A DNA stretch of 64,000 nucleotides from Nonomuraea coxensis DSM 45129 (lineage in GTDB: Bacteria > Actinomycetota > Actinomycetes > Streptosporangiales > Streptosporangiaceae), in NCBI RefSeq assembly GCF_019397265.1, contig NZ_CP068985.1:496001-560000 (forward strand), given 5' to 3'. Positions 25,792 to 33,938 of the stretch are shown here, piece by piece (positions within the stretch are counted from its first letter, which is position 1; the number at the start of each line of letters is the position of its first letter). The position numbers and the translations under genes are program-made. A model generated the notes under the pieces. The model was not told the origin of the DNA, searched no databases, and saw only the letters and a program-made list of their open reading frames with translations.

Positions 25792-27401
25792 GCCGCCCTC
25801 CCCACGTCCTCGGTTTCCGGAAGATCTTGACCGGCTGCTCTGGCTTCCAGCTCTCGCAGGTGGGCTCGCCAGCGTTGACGTTCGGCGACGGTGCGCAGGA
25901 GCCGTACGGCGAGGGGTGGCACGTTGGCGTCACCGGCCGAGACGGGCCGCCAGATGTAGCGGTGCGGGTCGGTGGGCTCGTCGGCCTGGCCGAGGGCTTC
26001 CAGCACCCACGTGCGGCGGTCCTGCCGATGCTCGGCCAGGGTCTTGTTGGACCACTTGCGGGATACCAGGACGCGACGGCCCGCGTAGCCGAGGTGTTCG
26101 GGCTTGTGCGCCTTGGAGCGGCAGCGGCCCGGAGTCATCCCAGCTTTGGCGTTCTTGGGCTGGACGCCGTAGCGGAGCCAGTTCGGGCAGTTCGGCGAGC
26201 AGGGTTCGTAGCGCAGGGCGTCGACCATGTGGGCGGCGTGCTCGCGCTGGGCCTGGCCGCCGTCGAGGGCGTCGCCGAGGGACTTGGTCAGATACTTGGA
26301 CAGGTAGCGGATGCACTGGTCGGCGTCCGGCGTACCGGCGAGGACGCCTTGCACGTCCACCTGTTCGCCGAAGCGGATCACGTGGAGGGGTCCTGCGTCC
26401 TCGTCGAGGGCGTCGAGGGCTTCGTCCCAGGTGGGCAGGACCTCGCCGGTGACCGGGTCGAGGTAGCCGGCCTGCTCGTCCCAGACGGGCAGGTGGTCAC
26501 CGTCGAAGCGCACCTCGTCGGCCTGTGGCCACCAGACCTGATGGTAGGTGGCGGCGGCTATCTGCTTGATCTCGGCGCGTGGGAGTGTGCCGCGGATGGC
26601 CATGTGCAGGTGCGGGGCGAGCCGCTTCTGAGGTTCGACGGCGGCGAAGTACTGCACGTCATAGCCAGCGACCCGGCGCAGGTTCTGCACGAACCGATCG
26701 ACCAGCTTAGAGAAGTGCAGCGCGTCCCGAGCCGCCTGCCGGTAGTCGTAGGCGTCCGGATCGATCGGGACGCCGTCACGAACCTTGCCGTAGCTGGGCA
26801 GGGTGAGCGTGACGAACAGCGACGGCCGGTAGACCTTGCCATCGGGCGTGTGGAAAGTGCGTCCCAGGGTGGTGCTGGTCATCTTGCGCTTGGGCAGGTC
26901 GGGTGCGTCCTGCCGCCGCCGGGTCGAGCGGGAGCGCTTGGGCACCGCGGATCCGGTGACGCTGCCCCTCATCCCGGCGGCGTTGATCTCCTCGTCCAGG
27001 CCAGCGAGGATGGCGTCCAGATCGGTCGTGTCGTCGCCCGCCTGCGCGGCGGCGTCACGCTTGACCTGTATGTCGGCGCGGAACTCGACCAGCCAGCGCT
27101 GTTCCTCGTTCGGCTCGTCCGGGATGATGGCCGGTTCGGTGTCGAGGTGCCAGCCCTCACGGCACTGAGCCATACGAAGCTGCCGGTTGCGCTTGGCACA
27201 CGACGGGCACTTACTGTCCAGAGTGGAGCCACACGGAACGTCTATGATCTCGGCCCTGCCAGTGACGATGTCGAACCGTCGCAGCGGGACGGGCTTGATG
27301 CAGACACCGTGGAGCTTGGCGACCTCCACGAGCACATCCCGGGCCATCGGCATGGCTTGACGTACGGCCCGGGGGAGAGCGCGGTCGTGCGGATGGGTCA
27401 T
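25788..27401 (-). CDS. repSA: RepSA-like rolling-circle replication initiator
   Basis: The ATG at 27401 has GGGAGGACGG upstream and gives 537 aa. A putative zinc site uses cysteines at about 57, 65, 68 and 80. FVTLTLPSYG (about 196) is motif I, APHLHM (about 262) is the HUH metal motif, and CIRYLSKYLTKSL carries the tyrosine-and-lysine motif III. The enzyme would nick a double-strand origin and start rolling-circle replication of the excised circle. The origin itself could not be placed. Confidence 0.9.
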   Translation of the reverse strand: MTHPHDRALPRAVRQAMPMARDVLVEVAKLHGVCIKPVPLRRFDIVTGRAEIIDVPCGSTLDSKCPSCAKRNRQLRMAQCREGWHLDTEPAIIPDEPNEEQRWLVEFRADIQVKRDAAAQAGDDTTDLDAILAGLDEEINAAGMRGSVTGSAVPKRSRSTRRRQDAPDLPKRKMTSTTLGRTFHTPDGKVYRPSLFVTLTLPSYGKVRDGVPIDPDAYDYRQAARDALHFSKLVDRFVQNLRRVAGYDVQYFAAVEPQKRLAPHLHMAIRGTLPRAEIKQIAAATYHQVWWPQADEVRFDGDHLPVWDEQAGYLDPVTGEVLPTWDEALDALDEDAGPLHVIRFGEQVDVQGVLAGTPDADQCIRYLSKYLTKSLGDALDGGQAQREHAAHMVDALRYEPCSPNCPNWLRYGVQPKNAKAGMTPGRCRSKAHKPEHLGYAGRRVLVSRKWSNKTLAEHRQDRRTWVLEALGQADEPTDPHRYIWRPVSAGDANVPPLAVRLLRTVAERQRWRAHLRELEARAAGQDLPETEDVGRAA

Positions 27402-27601
27402 GCCGTCCTCCCTTCGTTGGTGGTCTCGGTCATCGCGGCGCACAGCCGGTAGTGCTCCAGACGCGGGTAGGCGTCGATGCGGGAGTGATACAGCTCGAAG
27501 ACCCGCATGCGGGGCAGGTCACGGGCGGTCAGCAGGACCAGCAGCGGGCGCCCCGCAACGAGGCTGATCTCGTCGGCGGTGCCGTGGAAGCAGATCCTCA
27601 T
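27398..27601 (-). CDS. Small AICE backbone protein (Spd-like position)
   Basis: The 67-aa protein overlaps tra and repSA by four bases on each side, so it is part of the same message. The sequence (RICFHGTADEISLVAG, RVFELYHSRIDAYPRLEHY) has no recognisable domain. Genes of this size between the transfer ATPase and the replication gene are common in these elements, and some act in intramycelial spread. That assignment is by position only. Confidence 0.7.
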   Translation of the reverse strand: MRICFHGTADEISLVAGRPLLVLLTARDLPRMRVFELYHSRIDAYPRLEHYRLCAAMTETTNEGRTA

Positions 27602-29025
27602 GCCGCACCGCCGTGCGAGGCGTAGGTGTCGGCCATGGCGCGGATGTCGGTGTCGGAGACATAGGCGGCGCGGACCCGGACGGGTTCGGGGCTGGCTTCC
27701 AGCCGGACGTAGCCGACGCCCGCGCCCAGCTCCGGAACCGGCGAGATGTGGTCAGCCAAAGCTCCGCGATCACGTGCGCCGTCGCCGAGGACCATGTCCA
27801 CCTGTTCCGACTCGTCCAGCCGCAGGGCGATCTTGTCGGGGAACAGGTTGCGGATGTTCATGACCTCTTTACGCGGGTCCTGCAACGCGGCCAGGACGCC
27901 CACGCCGACCGCCCGCCCTTGGGTGGTGAGCGTGGCCAGCGCGGCGGAGATGCGCTGCCGCAGTTGCCGGTCGGACTGGTAGGCGGTCAGGAACGCCACC
28001 TCGTCGACCACGACCAGGACGAACGGGTCATCGACGGTGGGAGTGTGGGAGCGCTGGAGACCGGCGAACCGGGCCGCCCGCTTCTGCATGACGCTCACGG
28101 CCTCGTCCAGCAGGTCGGCGCACTCTTCCGGAGTGGCCGCGTACCGCTCGCCGAACAGGTCGCGTCCGTAGGACAGTTCCATCAGCTTGGGATCCAGCGC
28201 CCACAGCTCGACCAGCCCCGCACGCGCGGCGGGCAGGAGGGTGCGGATGACGGACCAGATGATCGACCCCTTGCCGGCCCCGGTCGCGCCCGCGACGAGG
28301 ACATGGGTGCCGTGCACCTTCAGCCGCCACGGCCGCCCGTCCTCTTGCTTGCCGATCTCGACCGGGCCCACGGTCGGCTCCTGCGGCATGGGCAGCGCCG
28401 AGAGGGGCGAGGCGAGTGGATCGCTGCGCGGAAAGGTCAGCGTCAGATGTCCGGCCCGAGACAGCGCCACCCGGCACGACTTCGCGCCGAAGCCTTGGGC
28501 CAGGTGGTCGAGGCGATCGGACCAGTCCTTGACCGCCTGGCCCTTGAGCATGCGCACGGTGACCAGGTCGGCCCACGAGGTGCAGGTGACCCTGCCCAGG
28601 CGCGGGAGGTAGTCACGGCCCCGGAGGTGACGGCCGAGACCGGAAACGACCATGACGGGTTGCCAGTGACGGCGGTAGACCCAGACGAGCCGCCACCAGG
28701 CCAGCAGCCGGAAGCCGACGAGACGGGCGAACGACGGCCGGTCGATGAACGCCCACGAGATCAGGGCCAGAACGACCGTCCCGGACAGAGATGCCGCCGC
28801 AGGCCAGCCGTAGACGTACCAGACAGCGCCGAGGGTCACCGGGACAAGCGCCGCGATGGGGTGACGCCAGATCATACGGACGAGCCCGGCGAGCATGCGC
28901 CAGACGAGGATGACGATGGTGAGGATGGCGGGAGTGGTGACGACGGCCGGACGGAAGACGACGGCCGTGTCGGGCGTGGTGGAGACGAGGTTGCGCGCCT
29001 CGTCGCCAGGCAGCCGCTTGAACAT
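27598..29025 (-). CDS. tra: FtsK/SpoIIIE-type DNA transfer ATPase
   Basis: The 475-aa protein has two or three N-terminal membrane helices (about 27-50, 55-75 and 80-95). The motor domain has Walker A GATGAGKGS (about 246-254) and Walker B LVVVDEVAFL (about 337-346). It is the single transfer protein expected in AICEs. It would pump double-stranded DNA from donor to recipient mycelium after binding a cis site, which I did not identify. Confidence 0.92.
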   Translation of the reverse strand: MFKRLPGDEARNLVSTTPDTAVVFRPAVVTTPAILTIVILVWRMLAGLVRMIWRHPIAALVPVTLGAVWYVYGWPAAASLSGTVVLALISWAFIDRPSFARLVGFRLLAWWRLVWVYRRHWQPVMVVSGLGRHLRGRDYLPRLGRVTCTSWADLVTVRMLKGQAVKDWSDRLDHLAQGFGAKSCRVALSRAGHLTLTFPRSDPLASPLSALPMPQEPTVGPVEIGKQEDGRPWRLKVHGTHVLVAGATGAGKGSIIWSVIRTLLPAARAGLVELWALDPKLMELSYGRDLFGERYAATPEECADLLDEAVSVMQKRAARFAGLQRSHTPTVDDPFVLVVVDEVAFLTAYQSDRQLRQRISAALATLTTQGRAVGVGVLAALQDPRKEVMNIRNLFPDKIALRLDESEQVDMVLGDGARDRGALADHISPVPELGAGVGYVRLEASPEPVRVRAAYVSDTDIRAMADTYASHGGAA

Positions 29026-29067
29026 AAGCTGGGAACCTCTCGTGATGTGGAGTCGTGGGAGAACCGA

Positions 29068-29101
29068 GGGGCCGCCGGAAGTTGCCGCTTCCAGCGGCCC
29101 C
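29068..29101 (-). terminator. Strong stem-loop between 29112 gene and tra
   Basis: GGGGCCGC and GCGGCCCC enclose a second short stem (GGAAG/CTTCC). There is no clear T-run. It sits in the only real gap of the backbone operon and could lower transcription into tra or mark an mRNA processing site. Confidence 0.45.
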
Positions 29102-29111
29102 GCCTCATGTG

Positions 29112-29426
29112 TCAGACCGCCGAGTCGCCGGCGTCCTTATCGGCCTGTTCGGCGTGCAACTGCTCGCAGTCGGCCAGGTAGCGAGCGGCAGCGGTGAAGA
29201 TCTCGCGGGCGATGGCCAGATCGGCATCGGTGATCGGCCCGGCCCCGGTGGTGGAGATGTGCACGTTCGCCTCGTCGGAGGTGAACTCCAGGAACGGGCG
29301 CGGGTCGTCGAGCAGTAGCCCGGCGCCGGCCCGGAGGCGCGGCGTGTGGAAGGAGACCCGGACCTGCGGCTCGGAGTCGGGCCGCAGAGACAAGGTGACG
29401 TAGGTGTAGGGCCGGTGCGCGCTCAT
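29112..29426 (-). CDS. Conserved-type small protein of the element
   Basis: The 104-aa protein resembles the next gene's product in the segment ADLAIAREIFTAAARYLADCEQL compared with EDLEFARQLAREASRFARSLE, preceded in both by a short beta segment (TTGAGPITDADL, TTSGPVTVEDL). This suggests two related small proteins. No known domain is recognised. It overlaps 29423-29689 by 4 bp. Confidence 0.7.
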   Translation of the reverse strand: MSAHRPYTYVTLSLRPDSEPQVRVSFHTPRLRAGAGLLLDDPRPFLEFTSDEANVHISTTGAGPITDADLAIAREIFTAAARYLADCEQLHAEQADKDAGDSAV

Positions 29427-29689
29427 GCCGCCACCCCGCGCCCGTCCGAGAGTCCGTAGAAGCTGCGCTCCAGCGAACGGGCGAAGCGCGATGCCTCGCG
29501 AGCGAGCTGGCGCGCGAACTCCAGGTCCTCCACCGTGACCGGCCCGCTGGTGGTGACCAGGACGGAGGTGGCGCCGAAGTCGAGCGCCAGAACGGGCTCG
29601 CGGCGCGGGAACGGGTGGTTGAGGGTGCGGGCGGCGTGCCCGGTGGTCAGCCGGATCACGCTGTTGCGCGGGGTACGGCGTCGGGTCAT
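29423..29689 (-). CDS. Small protein of the element, related to its neighbour
   Basis: The 88-aa protein has a basic N-terminus (MTRRRTPRNSVIRLTTGHAAR), a beta-rich middle ending in TTSGPVTVEDLEFARQL, and a C-terminal amphipathic helix. It is similar in layout to the 104-aa protein downstream. The function is unknown. Confidence 0.65.
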   Translation of the reverse strand: MTRRRTPRNSVIRLTTGHAARTLNHPFPRREPVLALDFGATSVLVTTSGPVTVEDLEFARQLAREASRFARSLERSFYGLSDGRGVAA

Positions 29690-30115
29690 TTAGGCGGCGT
29701 CCTTCCCGGCCGAAGCCTTGCTCTGGGCGGGCTGGTTGAGCTGGCGAGGTGCGTGCATCTCGCGAACCTTGATCGAGTACGCGAGACGGCCGGCGGCGTT
29801 GACGTACGGCGTGACGGACATGCCGTCGAACTCGACCGGCGTGAACGGCAGCCCCGGCATCGGCTGCGGGGGCACCGGCTGCACCGGGGCGAGGATCTTG
29901 ACCGCCACCGTCTTCTGGGCGGGCTTGAGAGTCGGGTCACCGTCCATGACCGCGACCTGCCAGACCAGCTCACCGGTCTGCTTGTCGCGGGCCTGCACGA
30001 ACCGGCCGCCGGCGGAGGCGTCGAAGTCCTTGACGGGCTCGACCTCGCCGACGACGTAGCAGCCGTGCGGGAAGACCATGGGGTAGGTGACGGGGATGGG
30101 TCCCTGGATGGCCAT
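29690..30115 (-). CDS. Pra-like activator of replication, integration and excision
   Basis: The start chosen is the ATG at 30115 (MAIQGPIPV) with GAGAGGA upstream, giving 141 aa. The segment YPMVFPHGCYVVGEVEPVKDFDAS and the central WQVAVMDGDPTL are the pattern I associate with proteins annotated as plasmid replication, integration and excision activator. It heads the backbone operon behind the GntR operators, as expected for a switch gene. The assignment is from memory of the family. Confidence 0.75.
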   Translation of the reverse strand: MAIQGPIPVTYPMVFPHGCYVVGEVEPVKDFDASAGGRFVQARDKQTGELVWQVAVMDGDPTLKPAQKTVAVKILAPVQPVPPQPMPGLPFTPVEFDGMSVTPYVNAAGRLAYSIKVREMHAPRQLNQPAQSKASAGKDAA

Positions 30116-30160
30116 GTTGTTCCTCTCGATAGCGGAGGACAGCTCTTCATTCGCTCGTCC

Positions 30161-30210
30161 ACTTGTCCGCATGAGTTGAGACTAGGTGACCGCAACTCGT
30201 CCGCACAAGT
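30161..30210 (-). promoter_or_regulatory. Two GntR-type operators upstream of the pra-like gene
   Basis: ACTTGTCCGCATGAGT (30161-30176) and ACTCGTCCGCACAAGT (30195-30210) are near-palindromes of the form ACTyGT-N4-AyrAGT, 34 bp apart, about three helical turns. On the minus strand a possible promoter, TTGTGC-N18-TAGTCT, overlaps them, so binding would repress the backbone operon. Confidence 0.65.
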
Positions 30211-30237
30211 GGATGAGCGTTAAGTGGCGGGTAAGAG

Positions 30238-30954
30238 TTAGCTCACCTTGAAGACATCTTCGAGCACGTGCAGGCTCCCCGGCAGCGCCAGGCTCACCAC
30301 CATCAGCACGTCGCCGGCCGCATCGTGCACGGTGGCCAGCACCCCGAGAACCGGGTTGGACGACCCAAGGAGCTCGGCTTCCTCCTTGGTCGGCTTGCGC
30401 GCGCTGACCCGCTCGGTGATGTGGTCGAAACGCAGATGCTTGACCGCCTGGAGATGCTGGCGGACACCCCGCCGCAGAGGCTCGGGCTTGTCCAGGTCAG
30501 TGCCGATAGCGTGCTCCAGCGGCACCCAGATCGTCTCTACCGCCGAGACCACATCGGCCTGCCGCGCCACTCTCTTCCGCGCAATCAGCGGCGTTCCCTC
30601 GGCAACACCCAGCAGGCGCGCGACATGACGAGGAGCCGCCACACGCCCTGCCTCCAGCACCGCATCCGCGTTCTCGCCCTGCTCGGTCGTGCTCAGGCTG
30701 GGGCGTACGGCCTCGGCAGCGCTCTGCGGGCGACCTTTGACGAACGACCCGCGGCCATGCTCCCGCTCGATCCACCCCTGCATGGCCAAGGTCTGAAGAG
30801 CGCGCACAACAGTGGTCCGGCCGACGCCGAGTTCGCGCACGAACTGGGTCTCAGACGGCAGCATGTCACCCGGGGCGTACTCGCCCGATTCGATCCGCTC
30901 CTGAATCGTCCGCATGACCTGCGCGTACTTGGGTGGGGCGAAATCCATGCCCAT
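30238..30954 (-). CDS. GntR/HutC-family repressor of the element
   Basis: The 238-aa protein has an N-terminal winged helix (YAQVMRTIQERIESGEYAPGD, LPSETQFVRELGVGRTTVVRAL, GRGSFV) and a C-terminal UTRA ligand-binding domain. It resembles KorSA-type AICE repressors that hold replication and transfer genes off. Operator-like sequences occur before its own gene and before the pra-like gene, indicating autoregulation. The effector is unknown. Confidence 0.88.
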   Translation of the reverse strand: MGMDFAPPKYAQVMRTIQERIESGEYAPGDMLPSETQFVRELGVGRTTVVRALQTLAMQGWIEREHGRGSFVKGRPQSAAEAVRPSLSTTEQGENADAVLEAGRVAAPRHVARLLGVAEGTPLIARKRVARQADVVSAVETIWVPLEHAIGTDLDKPEPLRRGVRQHLQAVKHLRFDHITERVSARKPTKEEAELLGSSNPVLGVLATVHDAAGDVLMVVSLALPGSLHVLEDVFKVS

Positions 30955-30977
30955 CTCAACCGCCCGTTCACTCTTCC

Positions 30978-30993
30978 ACTCGTGCGCATAAGC
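30978..30993 (-). promoter_or_regulatory. Third GntR-type operator-like site
   Basis: ACTCGTGCGCATAAGC has the same half-sites as the two operators at 30161-30210 with one main mismatch. It lies 24 bp upstream of the gntR start, fitting autoregulation. Confidence 0.45.
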
Positions 30994-31019
30994 ACAGTAC
31001 CGGCTGAGGCAACCGTCTG

Positions 31020-31559
31020 TCAGTGGCCCTCGTCCAAAGGGCAGCAGGATGTAACCGGCTCAAGAGCCTTCACCATGGCAACGCACGTGGGGCACGCCCT
31101 GCGCGCAGTCACAGAGAAGGGCACCGACCAACCACACATCGGCAGCGGCCAAGCCGGCGATGAACACAACGCCACCTCGGCGCCCGGCTCCACGGCGTGC
31201 AACTCGGTCGACTGCCCCGTCCTCATCAGCCCGGTCACGAACGCCGGGGGAGCAGCTACCACGACCGGCTCCTTCAGATCGAGGTCATCCCACTGGAGCG
31301 GCCAGCGCCGTATGCCATAGGGCAGCTCACAGGCGTAGCCGTCGAGCCGAACCAACGCCGTCGTACCGTTGCTCAGGACCGCCACCACCACGCCCCGACG
31401 CCCGACCAGCGCCGAGTGAAGAGCACGCGTGCGCACATGGCTGTGGAAGGTGTCCACGATCGTCGCTCTCCAGCCGATGCGCGAACCCGGGTCGCTCACG
31501 ACGACTCCGAAGCCTGCCGAGACCGGAGTTCCCCTCTCTGTCAGACTGCTGTGAGACAT
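31020..31559 (-). pseudogene. Hypothetical element gene, 5' end replaced by IS3
   Basis: The apparent ATG at 31559 and first few codons lie within the left inverted repeat of the IS element, so the native 5' end is probably lost. The remaining roughly 172 residues contain GSRIGWRATIVDTFHSHV, VGRRGVVVAVLSNGTTALVRLDG and a C-terminal pair of cysteine motifs (ALCSS, RACPTC) that may bind metal. The protein may still be made from the IS-derived start. I do not recognise the family. Confidence 0.6.
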
Positions 31560-31613
31560 GGGATGAACGAGTCCTTTTGATACGAAGCAGGGCGAGACAG
31601 GACGATCGAGACA

Positions 31614-32072
31614 GTGACGATGACCCTCGCCGACCAGGCCGCCATGAGCGGGCAGAACGGTCAGGCGACCGACAAGCAGGTGAGCCGGCCGACGCGCCGG
31701 ACGTTCACCGCGGCCTACAAGGCACGGATCCTGGCGGCCTTCGACGCTCTGCCCGAGGGCAGCTCCGAGCGTGGCGCCCTGATGCGCCGGGAAAGGCTGT
31801 ATCACTCGCACATCGAACACTGGCGAAAGCAGCAGGAGAACGGGACGCTGGCCTCCTCGACAGGTAAACCGAAGAAGGACACGGAATCTGAGGAACTGGC
31901 CCGGCTGCGGGCCGAGAACAAGAAGCTCAAAGCCGACGCGGCCAAGCTTGAGGCCAAGAACGAAAAGCTCACCAGCGAACTGGGGAAGACGAAGACCGCG
32001 CTGAATATCGCGGGAAAAGCATTCGCGCTGCTGGACGACATCTCACGCAGCGCGGACTCCGACGAGACCTGA
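31614..32072 (+). CDS. IS3-family transposase OrfA
   Basis: The 152-aa protein has a helix-turn-helix (RRTFTAAYKARILAAFDAL ... HIEHWRKQQ) for end binding and a long coiled coil (ARLRAENKKLKADAAKLEAKN) for multimerisation. A GGGAAAAGC heptamer-like run at 32012-32020 lies before its stop, and the orfB frame is open there, so a -1 frameshift could make the OrfAB transposase. Confidence 0.9.
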   Translation: MTMTLADQAAMSGQNGQATDKQVSRPTRRTFTAAYKARILAAFDALPEGSSERGALMRRERLYHSHIEHWRKQQENGTLASSTGKPKKDTESEELARLRAENKKLKADAAKLEAKNEKLTSELGKTKTALNIAGKAFALLDDISRSADSDET

Positions 32073-32101
32073 ACCGCATCATCGACGAGCATTTCCCGGG
32101 C

Positions 32102-33109
32102 ATGGAGACGGCCGTCGGCACGACCAAGGCGTGCGAGGTACTCGGCAAGGCCCGCGCCAGCCTGTACCGGCAGCGAAATCCGAAGCCGCGCAGGCAAGGT
32201 CCGCGCCGGCCGTTTCATCACCCGGCGGAGTTGTCCGAGGAGGAACGGGCGCAGGTGCTGGCGGTGCTGGACTCGTCCCGGTTCGCCGACAAGTCGGCGG
32301 GCCAGGTATGGGCGATCCTGCTGGATGAGGGCACCTACCTGTGCTCGCAGGCCACCATGTACCGGTTGCTGCGCGAGCGCGGCCAGTCCGGCGAGCGGCG
32401 CGCGCAGGCCACCCATCCGGCGAAGAAGAAGCCCGAACTGGAGGCCGACGGACCGAATCAAGTATGGAGCTGGGATATCACGAAACTGAAAGGCCCGGCG
32501 CGCGGCGTCCACTACCTTCTCTACGTCATCCTCGACATTTTCTCCCGCAAGGTCATCTGGTGGGAGATCTGGCCGACCGAGAACGGCACTCTGGCCAAGG
32601 AGTTCATCGAGCGCGCCATCGAGCGCAACGGCGGGATCGCACCTGACGCGATCCACGCCGATCGCGGCACGTCGATGACGTCGAACACCGTCACTGGCCT
32701 GCTCGCGCAGCTCGGGATCGATCAGTCGCATTCACGGCCGCGCGTGTCCAACGACAACCCCTACTCGGAGGCGCAGTTCAAGACACTCAAATATTGCCCG
32801 GCGTTTCCCGGGAGGTTCGGCTCGATCGAAGACGCCCGTATCTTCTGTGAGCAGTTCTTTGATTATTACAACAACGAGCATCGTCATTCGGGTATCGCGA
32901 TGCACACTCCCGCGTCCGTGCACGACGGCACCGCCGTCAAGATCCACGCCCAGCGGGTCGCCACGCTGAACGCGGCCTTCCTGGCCCGCCCCGAGCGGTT
33001 CCGCGGCCGGCGCCCCTACCCGCCGTCGCTGCCGGCCAGAGTGTGGATCAACAGGCCACCTACGACCCTCCAGAGCGACGCTTCACCTCAAACCACACAA
33101 GTAGCCTGA
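32102..33109 (+). CDS. IS3-family transposase OrfB (DDE integrase core)
   Basis: The 335-aa frame is the catalytic part with an rve-type domain. The acidic triad is visible in WSWDITKLKG, IHADRGTSM and NPYSEAQFKTLKYCP, followed by YYNNEHRHSGI. It is probably expressed as a fusion with OrfA by -1 frameshift; the frame is open upstream to at least 32012. The stop is the first base of the right inverted repeat. No inactivating change is seen. Confidence 0.92.
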   Translation: METAVGTTKACEVLGKARASLYRQRNPKPRRQGPRRPFHHPAELSEEERAQVLAVLDSSRFADKSAGQVWAILLDEGTYLCSQATMYRLLRERGQSGERRAQATHPAKKKPELEADGPNQVWSWDITKLKGPARGVHYLLYVILDIFSRKVIWWEIWPTENGTLAKEFIERAIERNGGIAPDAIHADRGTSMTSNTVTGLLAQLGIDQSHSRPRVSNDNPYSEAQFKTLKYCPAFPGRFGSIEDARIFCEQFFDYYNNEHRHSGIAMHTPASVHDGTAVKIHAQRVATLNAAFLARPERFRGRRPYPPSLPARVWINRPPTTLQSDASPQTTQVA

Positions 33110-33128
33110 TGTCTCATTCGGTTTGACA

Positions 33129-33408
33129 GGCACCGTTCGGAGTAACGCATTGCCACCCGGCGCGCCGCCCCGAGAGGGTCATTCGCCGGATGCCACGCAT
33201 AGATAACCCGGTGGCGATCGGGATTCCATCCGGTACGCCACCAGAACCGCATACCGTCGCACCACACGACCAGGCCCACCCAGACCGAAACCAGCGCCAG
33301 CCCATAACCATCATGGACCTCGGCATTGATTCCTTGGTGGCGCAATTCCTGTTGCAGGAACGCGGCCGATCGACAGGGACCGCCGCCGATCAGCATGGAG
33401 GCGGTCAC
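33129..33408 (-). pseudogene. Small element gene, 3' end cut by IS3
   Basis: About 93 codons remain before the frame enters the IS at 33128 and ends at 33088. The visible part (GYGLALVSVWVGLVVWCDG, WWRTGW, YAWHPANDPLGAARRVAMRY) resembles a small protein type I recall from AICEs, and little of the C-terminus may be missing. It overlaps the upstream gene by 4 bp. Confidence 0.6.
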
Positions 33409-33818
33409 TTGGCAATCCGCTCAAACAGCACGGACCCCGCCGGATCCAGATATGCGCGGAAGATCTGACGGCTTGACAAAGCGTCAGAACCCGCGCCGAA
33501 GTCAAAGACCCTATGCACGATGCTGCCCCGGACAGAGACGTCGCCCGGCACGCTCCGCATCGCCTTGCGTAGTTCGTCCATCGCCGTGGCCTGGAACGCC
33601 GAGGACCCGCACGGCCCCAGGGCGTCGCCCTGCTCCGAGGGGATGCGGACCTCCCACTCGAACCGCTCCTGCGGCGTCTCGGCCGGCCCGGGGCAGTGCA
33701 GGCAGTCCTCTTGCGCGGATGCTGCCAGACCCAGCCCGGTGGCAGCGACATGGCCGCGCCGAGTGACGATCTTCCAGCCCCGCCCGTCGCACTCTGTACA
33801 TCTGACTGGCGTTGTCAT
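33405..33818 (-). CDS. Zinc-ribbon-like small protein of the element
   Basis: The 137-aa product from the ATG at 33818 starts with CTECDGRGW and has a second pair DCLHCPGP about 35 residues later, the CxxC spacing of a DnaJ-type or ribbon zinc site. The rest is mixed alpha/beta with no recognised domain. It is translationally coupled to the truncated gene at 33129-33408. Confidence 0.65.
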   Translation of the reverse strand: MTTPVRCTECDGRGWKIVTRRGHVAATGLGLAASAQEDCLHCPGPAETPQERFEWEVRIPSEQGDALGPCGSSAFQATAMDELRKAMRSVPGDVSVRGSIVHRVFDFGAGSDALSSRQIFRAYLDPAGSVLFERIAK

Positions 33819-33938
33819 GCCGGACAGCATGATTGCCGATACTTTTCAGACCTATCCCACGCTGATATACGACCACGGGATATAGGCTCCGCCGCGCGTG
33901 GGAAAGCATCGTCCGGGCACGAAAGCCGGAGGTAAGCA

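Larger units (their letters stand above)
31539..33128 (+). mobile_element. IS3-family insertion sequence
   Basis: The 1590-bp element is bounded by imperfect inverted repeats: left TGTCAGACTGCTGTGAGACAT (31539-31559, one base longer than the right) and right TGTCA-AACCGAA-TGAGACAT read on the minus strand (33109-33128). It carries orfA and orfB in the 0/-1 arrangement. The 3-4 bases outside the ends (CTC and GGC) do not match, so no target duplication is seen. It interrupts minus-strand genes of the AICE on both sides. Confidence 0.9.

Noticed and set aside
31539..33128. IS3 insertion splitting one single gene
   Set aside because: Joining the two flanks directly or with a 3-bp duplication leaves the remnants out of frame, and the remnants do not resemble parts of one protein.
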